Source: CAWFKS01 sp963816435
GTDB lineage: Bacteria > Pseudomonadota > Alphaproteobacteria > Rhizobiales > Rhizobiaceae
DNA: 64,000 nt
NCBI GenBank assembly: GCA_963816435.1
Contig: CAWFKS010000007.1
Span: forward strand, 179,412 to 243,411
Direction of reading: 5' to 3'
Part shown: positions 25,132 through 34,150 of the stretch, piece after piece
How positions within the stretch are numbered: the stretch's first letter is position 1
Layout: each line of letters starts with the position of its first letter
The notes under the pieces: model-generated
What the model saw: the letters and a program-made list of their open reading frames with translations, nothing else
What the model was told of the DNA's origin: nothing
Databases searched by the model: none
Translations under genes and position numbers: made by a program

Positions 25132-26433
25132 ATGAACCGCACCTCCCATTCCGAAGCTTCGGCCAGCAACGGCGCCGAAGACCATGCCGCAGCCGAAGCG
25201 TTCCTCGAGCGCAGGCTGGCCCTGCTGCTCGAGACCACGCTTGCACAGATGCTGGCCGCCGAGCGGCGGGTGGATCCGATGTTCGGCGCCTTCGGCCCTC
25301 TCGTGGCGCTCAGCCATCTCGCCTACGGCCATGAGGCCCGGCTTCTCGAACAGGCAGTCTCTGTCCTTTGCGAGGCCCAACCGCATTTGCAGGTGGTCCA
25401 GCTCGACAGGCCGATCCCGCTGGTGCCCGCCGCCCGCGAAGCGTTGCGGAGCAATGAGTGGGAGAACATCGAAGGCATCAGGCTTCCCTCCCGCGTCTAT
25501 GCCGAGGACGGCTACGCGCCGGATCTGGTCGTTGTCCATCGACGCAACCACGAGGCATTCCTGTTCGACATCCAGCGCTCGGTCGACAATAAGGCGAGCC
25601 GGGTCCGGAACCTGCGGGAAAAGCTCAAGGCGGCGGCCCTGGTCGCGCCGGACTGGCTGTCGGCGCGAGCAAGGATCCACATGGTCTCGTTCACCCGCAT
25701 CGCGATCCTGGATGCTTCGGGAGAGACCGACGACGCGAAATCGGGGATCCTGACGCCGTCAGGGTTCGAACGGGTTCTCGACATTCCCGGCTTTGCAGTT
25801 CGGCTCGCGGCCCTGCGCCAGGACTTTGCCGCGCGGCTGCGGGACGAGCTGGAGAGGCTGGCGCGCGAGCAGCTCGCGGCCGCGGGTAAAGCGGAGGCAC
25901 GGCCCAGAGCCGATGCCGATGCCAATGCCGACGTCAACCGTTCAGCCATGGCCGGCGCTTGGGCCGACGGCGAGACCAAGACCTGGACCGTCAACGGGGA
26001 AGGAGGCGGCGGCGAGGATACTGGTAGGCCGTCGTCCGCGGCGCGTGACGCGGTCGCCGCCTGTCCGGTGGAGCACGGCTCCTTGCGGCAACCGCTTCGC
26101 GAGGTTCCGGCGGGTGCCCAGCCCGACGAACATTCCGGCAATGCCATTGGCGGCGGCTCCGGTTCTCTGCCGGAGCCGAATGGCTCGGCCCATTGCCCGC
26201 AGAATACCCGCGCCGAGCGGCCGGGATCGCCCCGGGAACGACAGCATCCGACCGAACGCACCGCGTCACGCCAGGAGCTGACGAAAAGGCCGGGTTCGGC
26301 CGAGCTGCCACACCCAACCAGTTCGACTATCGCGGATCCCCTTCGCTGCCGGCGCGTCGGCTTCGCCATCCCGCGCCCCGATCCGGACGTCGAAGGCGAG
26401 CCGGAGAGGCAGGCCGGGCGCAGCTGGCACTGA
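25132..26433 (+). CDS. Hypothetical protein with possible nuclease-like N-terminal domain
   Basis: This 433-residue protein has two parts. Residues 1-250 look globular. They contain YAPDLVVVHRRNHEAFLFDIQ, a strand-turn-strand with P-D and D-x-Q reminiscent of PD-(D/E)xK nuclease cores, and SFTRIAILD. From about 250 onward the composition is disordered and rich in Ala, Gly, Pro and Arg. The gene lies in the island block with small gaps to its neighbours. The nuclease comparison is only a pattern impression; no family was recognised. Confidence 0.5.
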   Translation: MNRTSHSEASASNGAEDHAAAEAFLERRLALLLETTLAQMLAAERRVDPMFGAFGPLVALSHLAYGHEARLLEQAVSVLCEAQPHLQVVQLDRPIPLVPAAREALRSNEWENIEGIRLPSRVYAEDGYAPDLVVVHRRNHEAFLFDIQRSVDNKASRVRNLREKLKAAALVAPDWLSARARIHMVSFTRIAILDASGETDDAKSGILTPSGFERVLDIPGFAVRLAALRQDFAARLRDELERLAREQLAAAGKAEARPRADADANADVNRSAMAGAWADGETKTWTVNGEGGGGEDTGRPSSAARDAVAACPVEHGSLRQPLREVPAGAQPDEHSGNAIGGGSGSLPEPNGSAHCPQNTRAERPGSPRERQHPTERTASRQELTKRPGSAELPHPTSSTIADPLRCRRVGFAIPRPDPDVEGEPERQAGRSWH

Positions 26434-26495
26434 TCGCGAACGTCAAGGGCTCGCCGGACTCGGTCCGGCGGCCGCACCAACCAGAGGAAACATCC

Positions 26496-26984
26496 ATGAC
26501 CGACCAACCAAACCCGGACCGCGAGCCTGCGGCCGCAAACGACGACCGCCTTCATCCGGGCATGCAGGTGTTTGCGCGTTGGCTCCACTCCACCACGCCC
26601 GAGCGCGATGCGCGGCACGCCGCCGACGCGCGCGACCGCGAGGAGCGCCACGCCATCGCCGCCCGTGCGGCCAGGGGTCCGATCAGCGCGATGTACGCGG
26701 CGATGGGACATGATCCCGACTGCATCTCCAGAATGCGGAGCGGAATGGCGATCTCCTGCGACTGCGACACCAGGCCGGTCGAGGATCCCGCCGTGACGCT
26801 TGCACTGGCGCTTCAATGCGAGCGGTTCGCGCGCGCGGGCAAGCGACCGTTCCCTTCGTCCATTGTTCGCCTGCTCGAGACAGGGGCGGAACGCGGAGAC
26901 GAGGCCTGCCGCATGATGCTGGAGCGGCTTCGCCGCAGGCGATTGATCCCGGCAGCGAGTGCTGCGGACGGGAGGGGCGAGTGA
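26496..26984 (+). CDS. Hypothetical protein
   Basis: This 162-residue protein starts at ATG 26496 after GAGGAAA. The first half is charged (RDARHAADARDREERHA). The second half contains MGHDPDCISRMRSGM and a CDCDTR segment, then a helical Leu/Arg-rich end. The stop overlaps the next start (GTGA), so the two are co-translated. Function is unknown. Confidence 0.5.
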   Translation: MTDQPNPDREPAAANDDRLHPGMQVFARWLHSTTPERDARHAADARDREERHAIAARAARGPISAMYAAMGHDPDCISRMRSGMAISCDCDTRPVEDPAVTLALALQCERFARAGKRPFPSSIVRLLETGAERGDEACRMMLERLRRRRLIPAASAADGRGE

Positions 26985-28435
26985 ACAAGGGACGGCTCGC
27001 ACGCTTCCTGCTGCGGCGGCTGCGGCACCGGGCGGAAAGCGATGCCCTTGCCTCGGCGGTCGATGCCGGTCTTCTGACGAAGAGCCAGCGCAAGGTCGGC
27101 GGGGTGGCCATCACCCTGTTCGCGGTCGCCGCAGGCGTCGCGGCAATGCCGCTGGCGCTGCTGCGCCGGAAGCTCGGGCTGGGGGCCATGCGGACCGAGG
27201 CCACGATGGCAGATGCCGAATCCGAACAGCGAGGCTCTGACACAGGCGGGTCAGCGAGCATGCCGGGATCAAGCTTGGGGCAGGCCGACATCGACACAGC
27301 ACTGCGGCAGCTCGCGGCCGAACTGCGAACCGCCGAGGGAGGAAATCCCCGCGGCAAGCCAAGGTCACGATCCGCCGCTTCCGACACGGACAGCGTCACT
27401 GATCTGCCTGGCCCTGAAGGGGGCAGGACAGGTCGGCAGGGCAAGCGAGCCGGGAAGCGCCAGGCCGCACCAGTCTCCTCGAGCCCCCGCATGGCTACGT
27501 CGGCTTGCGGATGTGACGAGGCGGCCGACCCGGAGGATGCGGCTTCATTCCCGGCCCAGGCCGCGGCTGCGTCCGAGGCTGCGACGCAGCCGCCGCACGT
27601 CGACCGGGCCAGCCGCGATCTCGCCTCCATTGATGGCAATGCCGACGTAGCCGCAGCCGATGCGGCCCAACCCGTTGCGGCCCCACCCGATGCATCCGTC
27701 CCAACCACGTCCTCGAAGATTGCAGGGCGCGGCCGGGCGGCGCCGTCGAGCAACGGACCGGAACGGGAGGGGTCTCGATCGCTGCGCGAGCGGTTCGTTC
27801 GCCTCGTGCGCGCCACGGCGCTGCCGCCGGACGCGGCCGACATCGCAACGATGCTTCTGCTTGCCCGCGCCGCCGCGGAGTGGAAACTCCGGTCGGGCTA
27901 CGCCCTTCCTTCGTTCCCGCCCCGCGGCGTTCTCATCTTGATTGTCGCTACGCTCTCAACTTGTTTGTCGCGCCGCATGGCGCGGTGCCGCAACGGAGAC
28001 GATCGGCTGCAGGAGCCGGAAGCGTGGAGGTTTGCCCGATCTGCCGCCAATGGCTTCCGGATGATCCAGCCGCTGCGGGCTCCCAGCACCCCCGCCTCGC
28101 CAGGTGCCCCATGCGGCCGGGTTCTCGGCAGGGCCGGAGACCCCCGGCGGACGACGGCGTTGTGCGCGATCTCGTTCGGGGGCTGGCGAGCCGTCGCCCC
28201 GATCTGGCCAAGCCCGAACGCAGTGTTGGCGGGGCCCGTGGTCCCGCCGTCGGCGCATCGCCGCGGGTTGCGGGGGAGCTCGTTCAGCTCTCCCGCAACG
28301 CATCTCGATTTGTGGTGTGTCGATTCAGCCCCGGGGACATCCGATTCCGGCTTCGGGGCAACCGAATTCCTGCAGGCACGCCGTGCGCCAGCAAGGCGGA
28401 TCGACGTGCCCGGAACCTTCCTCACATCGACATGA
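26981..28435 (+). CDS. Hypothetical Ala-rich protein with one membrane-like segment
   Basis: The GTG at 26981 overlaps the previous stop. The first 70 residues look genuine: a basic start (NKGRLARFLLRRLRHRAES) followed by GGVAITLFAVAAGVAAMPLAL, a possible membrane helix. A long Ala/Pro/Asp-rich linker follows, and then SLRERFVRLVRATALPPD near residue 280. Beyond about residue 310 the frame loses coding character, so the true end may come earlier or the frame may be shifted. It lies upstream of the periodic repeat array. Confidence 0.4.
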   Translation: MNKGRLARFLLRRLRHRAESDALASAVDAGLLTKSQRKVGGVAITLFAVAAGVAAMPLALLRRKLGLGAMRTEATMADAESEQRGSDTGGSASMPGSSLGQADIDTALRQLAAELRTAEGGNPRGKPRSRSAASDTDSVTDLPGPEGGRTGRQGKRAGKRQAAPVSSSPRMATSACGCDEAADPEDAASFPAQAAAASEAATQPPHVDRASRDLASIDGNADVAAADAAQPVAAPPDASVPTTSSKIAGRGRAAPSSNGPEREGSRSLRERFVRLVRATALPPDAADIATMLLLARAAAEWKLRSGYALPSFPPRGVLILIVATLSTCLSRRMARCRNGDDRLQEPEAWRFARSAANGFRMIQPLRAPSTPASPGAPCGRVLGRAGDPRRTTALCAISFGGWRAVAPIWPSPNAVLAGPVVPPSAHRRGLRGSSFSSPATHLDLWCVDSAPGTSDSGFGATEFLQARRAPARRIDVPGTFLTST

Positions 28436-28578
28436 TTTGCGGTAAGCCGATTCCGGCCCGGCCACTGCCGATTCCGAACCGCCGCAAACCAATTCAGTCC
28501 TCGCGTGGCGGATTCGCAAGCCTCGGCAGACAATTCCTGCCTCTCGACAAACGATTCCGTAACCCGGACCTGCGTTAC
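28307..28578. repeat. 21-bp periodic (G/A)ATTC array
   Basis: The motif (G/A)ATTC, usually flanked CC-gATTCC, begins at 28322, 28343, 28365, then 28449, 28470, 28491, 28511, 28532 and 28553, with a weaker GTTAC at 28574. Steps are 20-22 bp, and the gap between the two groups is 84 bp, four periods. Each group is preceded 15 bp earlier by GATTTG(T/C)GGT (28307 and 28434). The spacing equals two DNA helix turns, as expected for a protein that lines up on one face. It lies upstream of the gene split by the IS66 element. One reading frame also gives a heptad with Ile/Phe/Tyr at a fixed place, so a coding origin is not excluded. Confidence 0.6.
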
Positions 28579-28581
28579 CGG

Positions 28582-28594
28582 AAACGCCGTTTGC
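28582..28594. repeat. AAACNNCGTTTGC motif, copy 1
   Basis: AAACGCCGTTTGC, a near-palindrome, recurs as AAACTCCGTTTGC at 31864-31876 and AAACGGCGTTTGC at 31911-31923. Copies 1 and 3 are also preceded by GTTAC and followed by GG. Together they bracket the split gene on one side and the integrase on the other. Confidence 0.5.
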
Positions 28595-28690
28595 GGGCCG
28601 GTGCCGGACCGCAGGCGGGAACCGGGAAGGGAGAGAGCCGATGGCACAGTCGCGCAGGGATCGCCTGGAAAAGCAGAGGCTCCGCCAGCG

Positions 28691-28698
28691 CGAATACC
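28691..28698. repeat. Left 8-bp target-site duplication of the IS66 element
   Basis: CGAATACC directly precedes the left inverted repeat and is repeated exactly after the right one. Eight bases is the normal IS66 duplication length. Confidence 0.93.
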
Positions 28699-28710
28699 GT
28701 AAGCGTCCGG

Positions 28711-30268
28711 TCAGGGCTCTGCGAGTTCAATATTCCAGGGCAGGAGTTCGTCGAGCCGATTGATGGGATGATCGGCGATACGCGTGAGCACGGTTCGGAG
28801 GTAGGCTTCCGGATCAAGCCCGTTGAGCCTGGCGGTCTCGATGAGCGACAGGATCGCGGCAGTTCGCTCGCCACCACGATCGGAGCCCGCGAAGAGCCAG
28901 TTCTTGCGGCCGAGAGCCACGGGCCGTATCGCCCGCTCTGCGGCGTTGTTGTCGATCTCGATGGTTCCGTCGTCGAGGAAGCGGCACAGCGCGGACCACC
29001 GACCCAGGGCATACCGTATGGCGGCGGCTGTCGTCGATTTCCGCGGCAACTGCGCCAGGACCCCGTCGAGCCAGATCCGCAGCGCGTCCACCTTCGGTCT
29101 GCCGGATTCGTTTCTGGCCTTCAGCCTCACGCGCGCAGGCTTGCCGCGAACGCGGTCCTCGATCTCGTAGAGTTCCCCAATGCGGCGCAACGCCTCCTCG
29201 GCAACCGGCGCAGGGCCCGTCGTTGTCAGGTCGAAGAACTTCCGCCTGACGTGCGCCCAGCACGCGGCTTCCTCTATCGGGGGTGGCTTGCCGGGAGCGG
29301 AGGGCTCGTAGAGAGCATTGAACCCGGCATAGCCGTCGGCATGGAGGATCCCGCGGAAGCTGGCGAGATGCGCCTTGGGATGAGCGCCTTTCCGATCCGG
29401 GCTGTAGAAGTAGGTCGCGGCTGGTGGAGCGGTGTCATCGGTAGGGCCGACCGTCGCGGACATAGGCCCAGAGCCGCCCGGTCCGCGTCTTTCCCTTGCC
29501 CGGCTCCAGAACGGGCACCGGCGTGTCATCGCCATGAAGCCTGTCTCCGGCAAAGACATGGTCGCGCAGCCGATCGACCAGGGGTGCCATCAACGCGCTG
29601 GCCCGCCCGATCCAGTCCGCCATCGTCGACCGCGACAGTTCCACGCCTTCGCGCGCGTAGATTTCGGACTGCCGATAAAGCGGCAAGTGATCGCAGAACT
29701 TCGCCACGAGAACATGGGCCACCAGTCCCGGGCCAGGCTTGCCGCGTTCGATCGGCAACGACGGCATATGCGCGGTGACCGTGCGATCGCAGTCCCGGCA
29801 GACAAGCCTGGCACGCCGGTGGCGCACGACCCGGAATGAGGCCGGGACGTAATCGAGCACTTCGGTGACGCTTTCGCCCGTCTTGATGAAGTCGTGCCCG
29901 CCACAGGTGGGACAGGCACAATCGGCGGCATGCTCGACTTCATGCCTCGGGAGATGGTCGGGCAATGGCTGGCGGACGGCCTTTCCGCGGGCGATGCCGG
30001 AACTGGGGCCGACAACAGCGTCTCCGGCCTCGCTGGCTTCGATGTCCTCAAGGGCCAGTTCAAGCTGTTCTATGCCGCGCTCGATCTTCTCCGAGGAGGC
30101 CCCGAAACGGGAACGGCGCAGGATTGCGAGCTGGGCCTTGAGCTTCTCGATCAGTGTCTCTCGGGACTTCAGCTGGCGTGCCTGTCGGGCCAGCTGATCG
30201 GCCTGGTCGGCAATGATCGCGCGCAGGGCATCGACGTCTTCCGGCAGATCTCGCACGCCATCTTCCAT
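28711..30268 (-). pseudogene. tnpC: IS66 transposase TnpC, frameshifted
   Basis: Two frames join to about 518 residues, the normal TnpC length. The first (from 30268) has the leucine-rich start, RRSRFGASSEKIE, the zinc region CACPTCGG and CRDCDRTV, and DRLHGDDTPVPVL with catalytic aspartates. After RLWAYVRDGRPY one extra base near 29440 shifts the frame. The second frame continues DDTAPPAATYFYSPDRKG, CWAHVRRKFFDL and the distal IDNNAAERAIRP with the catalytic glutamate. It is the DDE transposase of the element. Confidence 0.9.
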
Positions 30269-30331
30269 GCCCGGAATCGTAGCTGATTTGCCCCTCCGGA
30301 TACAGGATTATCTTGCTGGAAACGCTGACTT

Positions 30332-30694
30332 TTATGCCGCCCGAAGCGGCGGTGACGTCCAGGATGGCCGCCGCCAGTCCATGCCCTCCCACAGCATTGC
30401 CAACTGGGCTTCCGTCAGATGGGCGACGCCGTCGCGGGCACGCGGCCAGACGAAGTGCCCACGATTCAGAACCTTGTAATGCAGGCAGAAGCCCTGGCCG
30501 TCCCCGTGAAGGATCTTGATGCGATCTCCGCGCTTGCCGCGGAAGACGAAAAGGGCGCCGCTGCACGGATCCTGCCGAAGGACCGATTGCGCGAGCGCGG
30601 CGAGACCGTCAATCCCCTTGCGCAGATCGGTTTCGCCGCAGGCCAGATAGATCCGGCATGTTCCGGCCGGGGCATCGAGAGCGCCGGGTCTCAT
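30332..30694 (-). CDS. tnpB: IS66 accessory protein TnpB (Orf2)
   Basis: This 120-residue protein follows the IS66 Orf2 pattern: TCRIYLACGETDLRKGIDGL, FVFRGKRGDRIKIL, then GQGFCLHYKVLNRGHFVWP and QLAMLWEGMDWRRP. The start is ATG 30694, two bases before the end of tnpA, so the genes are tightly coupled. It is needed for IS66 transposition, but its exact role is not established. Confidence 0.95.
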   Translation of the reverse strand: MRPGALDAPAGTCRIYLACGETDLRKGIDGLAALAQSVLRQDPCSGALFVFRGKRGDRIKILHGDGQGFCLHYKVLNRGHFVWPRARDGVAHLTEAQLAMLWEGMDWRRPSWTSPPLRAA

Positions 30695-30695
30695 T

Positions 30696-31206
30696 CTATC
30701 GTGTCCCTTCCAGAAGGTCGGCAAGAGCTGCAAGCCTGCCGAGATCGAGAGCGTCCGTCAGCATGCACCGCAGCCATCGCCCGTTCGCAAGACGCAGTTC
30801 GATGGCGGCCGACCCCGCGTGCTGCCGCCGGCGCGTGGCTCATCGCCATCCGCGGGCCGTCGCCCGTCCGTGATCGGTTCTCCTCATGATGCGGATCGGA
30901 AAGCAGTTCATCCAGGAATGCGAGCTCCAGATCGGTGCCTGCCGCATCCACCTGCTCGGGCGAAGCAGTCCCGTGGCCGCGCACTTCGAGGAATTCGCCG
31001 ACAATCCCGTAATCGCCGGGCGGATCGCCCTTCTTGATGAGAAGTCGCCGCCATTTGTAAAGCTGGCCCGGGTTGAGCTCGTACTTGCGGGCGACATGCC
31101 GAACACACGCGCCGTCCGCAAAGGCCTCGAGGCAGATCGTCCGCTGCTGCTCGGTGCTCCACCGTCGATAGCGTTCAACCTCACCCAGTATCGTCGCCTG
31201 ATGCAT
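30696..31206 (-). pseudogene. tnpA: IS66 accessory protein TnpA (Orf1), frameshifted
   Basis: The first 115 residues match IS66 Orf1, a helix-turn-helix protein (RRWSTEQQRTICLEAFADGA, VARKYELNPGQLYKWRRLL). One extra C/G near 30813-30816 shifts the frame. Correcting it restores the usual end IELRLANGRWLR and LAALADLLEGTR, with the stop at 30696. Confidence 0.88.
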
Positions 31207-31296
31207 TCGCCCGAACCGCTACTTGAGACGTCATTTGTCACGTCACAAGTTACGCAGTCCGACAGGTCGCAGCAAAAACGCTCACCGGACGCTTAC

Positions 31297-31304
31297 CGAA
31301 TACC
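31297..31304. repeat. Right 8-bp target-site duplication of the IS66 element
   Basis: CGAATACC, identical to 28691-28698, directly follows the right inverted repeat. Confidence 0.93.
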
Positions 31305-31584
31305 GCAGGAAGCAGCGTGCTTCGCGCAAACCCTCGCGCGACGACATCGCACGCGCGGCCCTCCACTGGGCGGTCAAGCGCGCCCTGCCGGACGAGGCGA
31401 TGGTGGACAAGCTCGCCGACCGCATCCTGCCGATCCTGGTCGCCCAGGGCTTCGACCGCAGGAAGACCGACGAGGCCTTCGACGAGCTCGTGGAGCGCTA
31501 CCGCAGCGGCTGGGACTTCCAGGCGCGCTTTCCCGAAGACGGCTTCCCAGACGGTTGCCCGACGACGAGACCGAGGACGGCTAG

Positions 31585-31951
31585 GAAGCCGGGCTGCCGG
31601 GCATCGCTCGGTCGCGCGCTGCCGTCGCCCGGGCAGGTTCCTCGCCTCGTTCCGATGCCGATCGGAATGCGAGCATCGCCGCGGCCTCGGTCATCTTCGG
31701 CGCCGATCTGCGCTTGCTGGCGCTTCGGGACGCCTGCTGCCGATGATGCCGGTTCGCTCCAGTTGCTCGCTCCCGCTTCCGGCCGCCTCGCCGTCGGCCA
31801 CGGCCGCATCCGACACCATGCCCGCAGGTCCGTTCTCGCGCCACTCCCGGAACGCCATCTCGCAAACTCCGTTTGCTCCTTCAGGGCCGTATTCCCCCCG
31901 TTACTCCCGTAAACGGCGTTTGCGGCTGAATCGGTTAGCGAGGACCAGAAG
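31585..31951. other. Non-coding gap before the integrase, with two AAACNNCGTTTGC motifs
   Basis: No gene was seen. The gap carries AAACTCCGTTTGC (31864-31876) and AAACGGCGTTTGC (31911-31923), matching a third copy at 28582-28594. They lie within 90 bases of the integrase stop and could be recombinase arm sites or regulator sites. Confidence 0.45.
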
Positions 31952-34150
31952 TCATTTGCCTTGCCTGGTTCTTGCTCTCTCGGATCGCACCCGACGGGCT
32001 TCCTCGAGCTTTTGCGCAGGCGTCTTGCCGGCCCAGGGCGGCAGCCGTCCCTCCGCCACCCATGGCAGAAGTCTCAGGGGCTGCGGCTCGAGGTGGCTGG
32101 TAAGCACGGGGTAATGTGACAGGTGCTGTCTGATGAGCGGCAAACCCGCCACGTTCGTATAGCGCGAACTCGTTTCGCCTGATGCGAGCCGTCCGGCGAT
32201 ATCGTCGATGATGGAGATATGGACGCCGGACTGCTTCAGCGTGTCGGCGTGTCCATGGCGCAAGGCGTGCAGCGCCCGGTCCCATATGCCTTTCTCCATG
32301 CCCGGCGACGCCTTCACCGCAGGAACGAAGTCCTTGTAGAAACGGTCCCCCGTGCTTGCCTTGCTGCCAGGCGTCAGCAGCTCCGGAAACAGCGCTCGGT
32401 ACCCCAGATCGCCAATCGCCTTCACGTAGTCGACGAACGTCAGGCGGATCAGTTCATCCGGTACCGGCAGCATTCGGATCGACTGCGCGTTCTTGATCCG
32501 GCGAAGTGCGTTGGGCCGAATATGGATTGCCCAGCCATTCGCCGTCTCCACGATGTCTTCTGTTGCCAGCCCGGTCACCTCCTCGCGGCGCGGGCCGAGA
32601 TAGGCCAGCAGCATCGGGACGAAGTAGTTGGCGCTGTGGAAGACCGTCGGGCCGGGCACCGCCTGATGCTCAGGTCCCTGACACCCCGTGAAGATGGGGA
32701 CCCTGAACAGCGGCTGGACCCTCTCGGGTGCTGGCTTTTCGGTCAGCGAACGGATGTCGCCCTGTTTAGGCTTCTTCGGCCGGAGGCCGTCGTAGGAAAC
32801 GGCGGCGACCCGGTAGCCGTGGCCCCGAAGATATTTGAGGAACTGGTCGAGGTTGCCCAGATGCTTCCGGATCGTCTGCGGTCCGAGACCGATCTTCGGA
32901 GGCTTTTCGCCCTTGGCCTTGGCGGCAGCCTTGCGCAGCTCGGTGACCTCGCGCAGCTTGGCGGGCGCAAGCTGGTTCAGCCGCGAACTCTTCCCGTAGT
33001 CCGCAAGGATCGCGTCGAAATGATCGCGCAGCGCGCCAACGTGGAACTGCGTGATTTGGCTGAGGCGTTCGACGCCGTGCTCCTCCAGGACGCCGGCGAA
33101 CGTCCGCACCACGACCCTGATGTCTCGAAGCGAAGTCTCCTCGATCTCATGCTGCCGCGAGCGGAGGTATTTCTCGCCGAGTTCCTGGAGGTCCTCGACC
33201 GAGGCGTCGACGCCTTTTGGCGGCGTGGCGCTCGCTTGGGCTTCGTGGCCGCCGTCATCCGCTTCAAAGCCTGCGCGCTGGCTTTTCGCCTCGCCTGCAG
33301 GGCCGTCTCCCGGCACGGCAGCATTGGAAGCGTCTTCGCCGCTGGCCACCGCCGCTCGCTCCGTCGCCGGACATGGCTGCGAAATCTTTTCCGGCGCGGC
33401 ATCGGTCGGAAGCGCGGCCGTGTCCTGCCGTGCGGCTTGCCCGTCCGCCTCCCCTTCATCCGCGACGAGCGCCATCGCCTGCCGTTTCGTGAGCTCGCCG
33501 AGCTCCAGGTAGCGTCCTGCCGCGTCGAGCAGGACGTCGGCCTTGGCCCGCATCAGCTCCATCGTCGCCTTCTCGCGGTTGACGAGCGTGTCCGGAATGC
33601 CGTGCCGTTCCATCTCGGACCTGATCGCCCTTTCGAATGGCGCGCTCCGGCAGGCTGCCTGTTCCTGCCGGACGGTTTCGGCTATGGCCGGGATCAGGCT
33701 TTCCGGCACTCCTTCCTTGAGCAGGAGCGCGCGGGCGGCTCCGCCTTCCTCGAAACTCGGCTGCCGCATGGTGCCGTAGAGGTGGATCATGCGGTAGGCC
33801 CAGCCGACCTCGATGTCGGCGCGGAGGCTGTCCGCAGGTTCCGACCCGGTGCGCCTGGAGGCGAACACCAGCGATTCCAGGTGTTCGGTCATCCGGTCGA
33901 TCTCGGCGCGGAAGAGCGCCTCGAGCTGGTCCTTGCCCGTCATGCCGGCCGCGGGTCCCATCTTCATTTCGTGCAGCATCGTGTTGAGCCGCCTGGCCAT
34001 CCAGGCAGCCTTCATATGGTCGGAGGCCCTAAGGCTCAATGAAAGCCGTCCGCATCCCCCGCAACGCTCGAAGCGAGCGGGGATGCGTGGCCGCCAATAG
34101 AAGGTGTTGCCACGCCTGAGAAGGTTCGTTTCCTGCGCCGATCGCGCCAT
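31952..34150 (-). CDS. int: Large site-specific tyrosine recombinase (island integrase)
   Basis: This integrase has about 732 residues; ATG 34150 (MARSAQETNLLRRGNTFYWR) is preferred over an in-frame ATG at 34207 because recognisable sequence starts there. The N-terminal half is DUF6538-like, with an Ala-rich linker near residues 240-320. The core-binding part is at about 330-470. The catalytic domain follows with Arg in YLGPRREEVTG, LHALRHGHADTLKQSG and the tyrosine in SSRYTNVAG. The gene starts 144 bases from the 3' end of tRNA-Gln, the usual arrangement for an element integrated in a tRNA. It would excise and insert the island to its left. Confidence 0.92.
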   Translation of the reverse strand: MARSAQETNLLRRGNTFYWRPRIPARFERCGGCGRLSLSLRASDHMKAAWMARRLNTMLHEMKMGPAAGMTGKDQLEALFRAEIDRMTEHLESLVFASRRTGSEPADSLRADIEVGWAYRMIHLYGTMRQPSFEEGGAARALLLKEGVPESLIPAIAETVRQEQAACRSAPFERAIRSEMERHGIPDTLVNREKATMELMRAKADVLLDAAGRYLELGELTKRQAMALVADEGEADGQAARQDTAALPTDAAPEKISQPCPATERAAVASGEDASNAAVPGDGPAGEAKSQRAGFEADDGGHEAQASATPPKGVDASVEDLQELGEKYLRSRQHEIEETSLRDIRVVVRTFAGVLEEHGVERLSQITQFHVGALRDHFDAILADYGKSSRLNQLAPAKLREVTELRKAAAKAKGEKPPKIGLGPQTIRKHLGNLDQFLKYLRGHGYRVAAVSYDGLRPKKPKQGDIRSLTEKPAPERVQPLFRVPIFTGCQGPEHQAVPGPTVFHSANYFVPMLLAYLGPRREEVTGLATEDIVETANGWAIHIRPNALRRIKNAQSIRMLPVPDELIRLTFVDYVKAIGDLGYRALFPELLTPGSKASTGDRFYKDFVPAVKASPGMEKGIWDRALHALRHGHADTLKQSGVHISIIDDIAGRLASGETSSRYTNVAGLPLIRQHLSHYPVLTSHLEPQPLRLLPWVAEGRLPPWAGKTPAQKLEEARRVRSERARTRQGK

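Larger units (their letters stand above)
28699..31296 (-). mobile_element. IS66-family insertion sequence, complete ends, 2598 bp
   Basis: The element starts GTAAGCGTCCGGTCAGGG and ends with the inverse CTCACCGGACGCTTAC, so the terminal repeats match over the first 13 bases and partly beyond. It is flanked by perfect 8-bp duplications CGAATACC. It carries the three standard IS66 genes on the minus strand: tnpA, tnpB and tnpC. Clean ends and a perfect duplication mean a recent insertion, yet tnpA and tnpC each contain one extra base, which is easier to explain as sequencing error than decay. Confidence 0.95.
28641..31584 (+). pseudogene. Small island gene split by the IS66 element
   Basis: The gene begins at ATG 28641 after a GGGAGAGAG-type ribosome site (MAQSRRDRLEKQRLRQREY). 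It is interrupted at 28698 and resumes at 31305 in the matching frame (RRKQRASRKPSRDD, then LHWAVKRALPDEAMVDKLAD). Removing the IS and one target copy restores one continuous frame of about 110 residues. Near 31557 a one-base loss seems to shift the frame; restoring it would give a natural acidic end (PDDETEDG) at 31584. The product is a helical, basic-to-acidic small protein of unknown function, typical of integrase-linked island modules. Confidence 0.75.

Noticed and set aside
28307..28578. CRISPR array
   Set aside because: Only 5-6 bases per 21-bp unit are conserved, units are too short, and no cas genes are present.
28711..31206. Programmed frameshifting in the IS66 genes
   Set aside because: IS66 genes are normally read without frameshifting, no slippery sequence was seen at the breaks, and identical one-base insertions occur in housekeeping genes.
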